From contig CAUDDP010000029.1 of NCBI GenBank assembly GCA_958448395.1, positions 1 through 24,057 on the forward strand: a stretch of 24,057 bases of DNA. Direction: 5' to 3'. Below the pieces are notes generated by a model that made no database searches, was not told the origin of the DNA, and was given only the letters and a program-made list of their open reading frames with translations. Of this stretch, positions 22,906-24,057 are shown one piece after another. Origin of the DNA: an uncultured Oscillospiraceae bacterium (GTDB taxonomy: Bacteria > Bacillota > Clostridia > Oscillospirales > Ruminococcaceae). Positions within the stretch are counted from its first letter, which is position 1. Every line of letters starts with the position of its first letter. A program made the position numbers and the translations under genes.

Positions 22906-23799
22906 TCAGCGGTGAGTCGCCGCCTTTTCCCGTATCGGAATCCAGATGGCACTTTCATAGTCGGAAGACTGCATGTCAATGGGTTTATCACTGTACCATT
23001 CTACACTGTATCCATCAGCAAGTTCGTAGCGTGGATTTCCCGGCAGCCATTCCTTGAAAATACGAGTATTGATGGTTTGCAGTGCAGCTGGCAGTGGCCC
23101 GACACAACGGAAGACTGCCCATGTGAAAGCCGGCAGCGTGTATAGCTCCATGCCGTCCGGCACAGCACCGCCGTCGTATTTTCCGGCAATCATATACCGA
23201 AATGATCCGTCATTTTTGACATCAATGCAGACGCCCAGTTGTCCGATTTTGCACCGAATCAAAGCTGCCATCCAATCAGTAGAATATTTCTGCTGCTGAC
23301 AGTTTTGCATAAATTCTGACCAGAATAGCGGGATTTTCTCATAGGAATCTGTTTCCGAGAAAGTCTTTGAAAATCCGATTAGCGGTAAGGCTTCCATGTT
23401 TTGAATTGTGTAATCCATATCTGTTCCTCCTTGAATGGAAATTGTAATTTTCAGAGGCAGAAATGGACGAATATGCTCAGCATGGCTGCTAAGCTGACTG
23501 GGGGGGATGCCGTGAAATCGGGTAAAGGCTTTGGTAAAGCTCTCCGGTGTTTCATAGCCATACCGGAACGCTACATCAATCACTTTTTCCTTTTTTGCCA
23601 GCAAATCCAGTGCTGCCAGATACAGCCGACGGTTGCGTAAATATTCCTTGACAGAATAGCCTGTTACAATCTGGAATCCACGCTGAAAGTAAAACGGAGA
23701 GATGTGTACCGTTGCTGCGATTTCTGTTATACTAATATCCTCCAGCAAGTGCTGTTCCATGTAATCAATGGATGTCCGCAGTGCTTGCATCCATTCCAT
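22906..23799 (-). CDS. AraC-family regulator with GyrI-like effector-binding domain
   Basis: A transcription factor of 297 residues. Residues about 8-108 form the double HTH of AraC proteins (DISITEIAATVHISPFYFQRGF and VIDVAFRYGYETPESFTKAF). A linker leads to a GyrI-like ligand-binding domain at about 130-290 (ENMEALPLIGFSK-like start, YTLPAFTWAVFRCVGPLP, then SVEWYSDKP at the end). Such fusions sense small amphipathic or cationic compounds. AGGAGGTGAG precedes the ATG and a minus-strand TATAAT lies at 23819-23824 with only a poor -35. The palindrome AGGAC-A-GTCCT upstream could be an operator. No target gene is adjacent in the window. Confidence 0.92.
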   Translation of the reverse strand: MEWMQALRTSIDYMEQHLLEDISITEIAATVHISPFYFQRGFQIVTGYSVKEYLRNRRLYLAALDLLAKKEKVIDVAFRYGYETPESFTKAFTRFHGIPPSQLSSHAEHIRPFLPLKITISIQGGTDMDYTIQNMEALPLIGFSKTFSETDSYEKIPLFWSEFMQNCQQQKYSTDWMAALIRCKIGQLGVCIDVKNDGSFRYMIAGKYDGGAVPDGMELYTLPAFTWAVFRCVGPLPAALQTINTRIFKEWLPGNPRYELADGYSVEWYSDKPIDMQSSDYESAIWIPIREKAATHR

Positions 23800-23875
23800 T
23801 TTCTCACCTCCTATTCTGATTATACCAGAACAGGTGAGGACTGTCCTGTCATTTTCTGCACGGTTTTGTCTGGTT

Positions 23876-24057
23876 TTACATTTTTATATTGGTTCCATAG
23901 ACCGCTTCAAATGTATGCAGCAGTTCCTGCATAAGGGAGTCCAGATAGGCAACTGCACTATCATACAGTGTCTGTGATACACCGTAATATGCTTCTGCAA
24001 TGCCAATGTCATTAACTTAGCCACTTGCCAAACGAGCCAGAATGTGCTAAAATATAA
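23876..24057 (-). pseudogene. C-terminal piece of an unrecognised gene with in-frame stops
   Basis: One minus-strand frame reads VNDIGIAEAYYGVSQTLYD and continues as AVAYLDSLMQELLHTFEAVY to a TAA at 23876-23878. It looks coding in composition. Upstream in the same frame ARLASG is followed by TAA (24017-24019) and a TAG (24047-24049) precedes that. No start codon precedes the open part. It may be the tail of a decayed gene continuing past the window. Confidence 0.4.

Noticed and set aside
1..24057. CRISPR array or retron
   Set aside because: No regularly spaced direct repeats, Cas gene or reverse transcriptase was seen. The only dispersed repeats are the MITE-like elements.

Overview
The window looks like chromosomal DNA from a low-to-mid-GC Firmicute of class Clostridia. 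A Ruminococcus-like gut member of the Oscillospiraceae is my best guess, but that is inference. The basis is strong AGGAGG-type ribosome binding sites, canonical sigma-A promoters with 17-nt spacers, tRNA genes with encoded CCA ends, and Clostridia-type gene families (MntR-like DtxR regulator, CNNM/CorC exporter, DUF815 ATPase, two-FtsX-domain permease with an extracellular coiled coil).

Layout. 1-102 is the right end of a structured repeat whose full-length relative lies at 12021-12343. 126-3463 is a MacB/LolD-type ABC exporter pair (ATPase plus FtsX permease). 3464-4101 holds terminators, a consensus promoter and a four-gene tRNA operon (Val-Asp-Gly-Cys). 4258-5550 (minus) is a CNNM/CorC transporter preceded by a 25-codon small ORF with a perfect Shine-Dalgarno. 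It is divergent from an MntR/DtxR-type regulator (5975-6370), and an inverted repeat fills the transporter's promoter spacer. sbcD and sbcC follow (6410-10335).

The middle is accessory. 10520-11973 is an AT-rich patch with a DUF6892-like protein, a frameshifted gene remnant and a 112-residue unknown protein. It ends in the 323-bp MITE-like element, which has inverted ends and an 8-bp direct repeat (TAAGTTAA) on each side. 12359-13363 (minus) is an internally duplicated protein that looks like a P-loop ATPase with lost Walker motifs, next to mtnN (13454-14137, minus). A second, smaller inverted-repeat element (14203-14358) carries the same core hairpin. 14435-15898 is the most interesting region. 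It has an Xre repressor divergent from a patatin-like phospholipase, three matching 15-bp operator-like palindromes between them, and a superinfection-immunity-type membrane protein broken by two -1 frameshifts immediately before the phospholipase start. A large uncharacterised helical protein follows (16044-17516, minus).

The right part is core metabolism on the minus strand: leuB, a GNAT acetyltransferase, a DUF6985-like protein, a DUF815 ATPase, ilvA and ridA, tightly spaced and probably one transcript from a clear promoter before leuB. RidA removes the reactive enamine/imine made by IlvA, and IlvA and LeuB both belong to branched-chain amino acid metabolism. An AraC/GyrI-like regulator and the broken tail of an unrecognised gene close the window.
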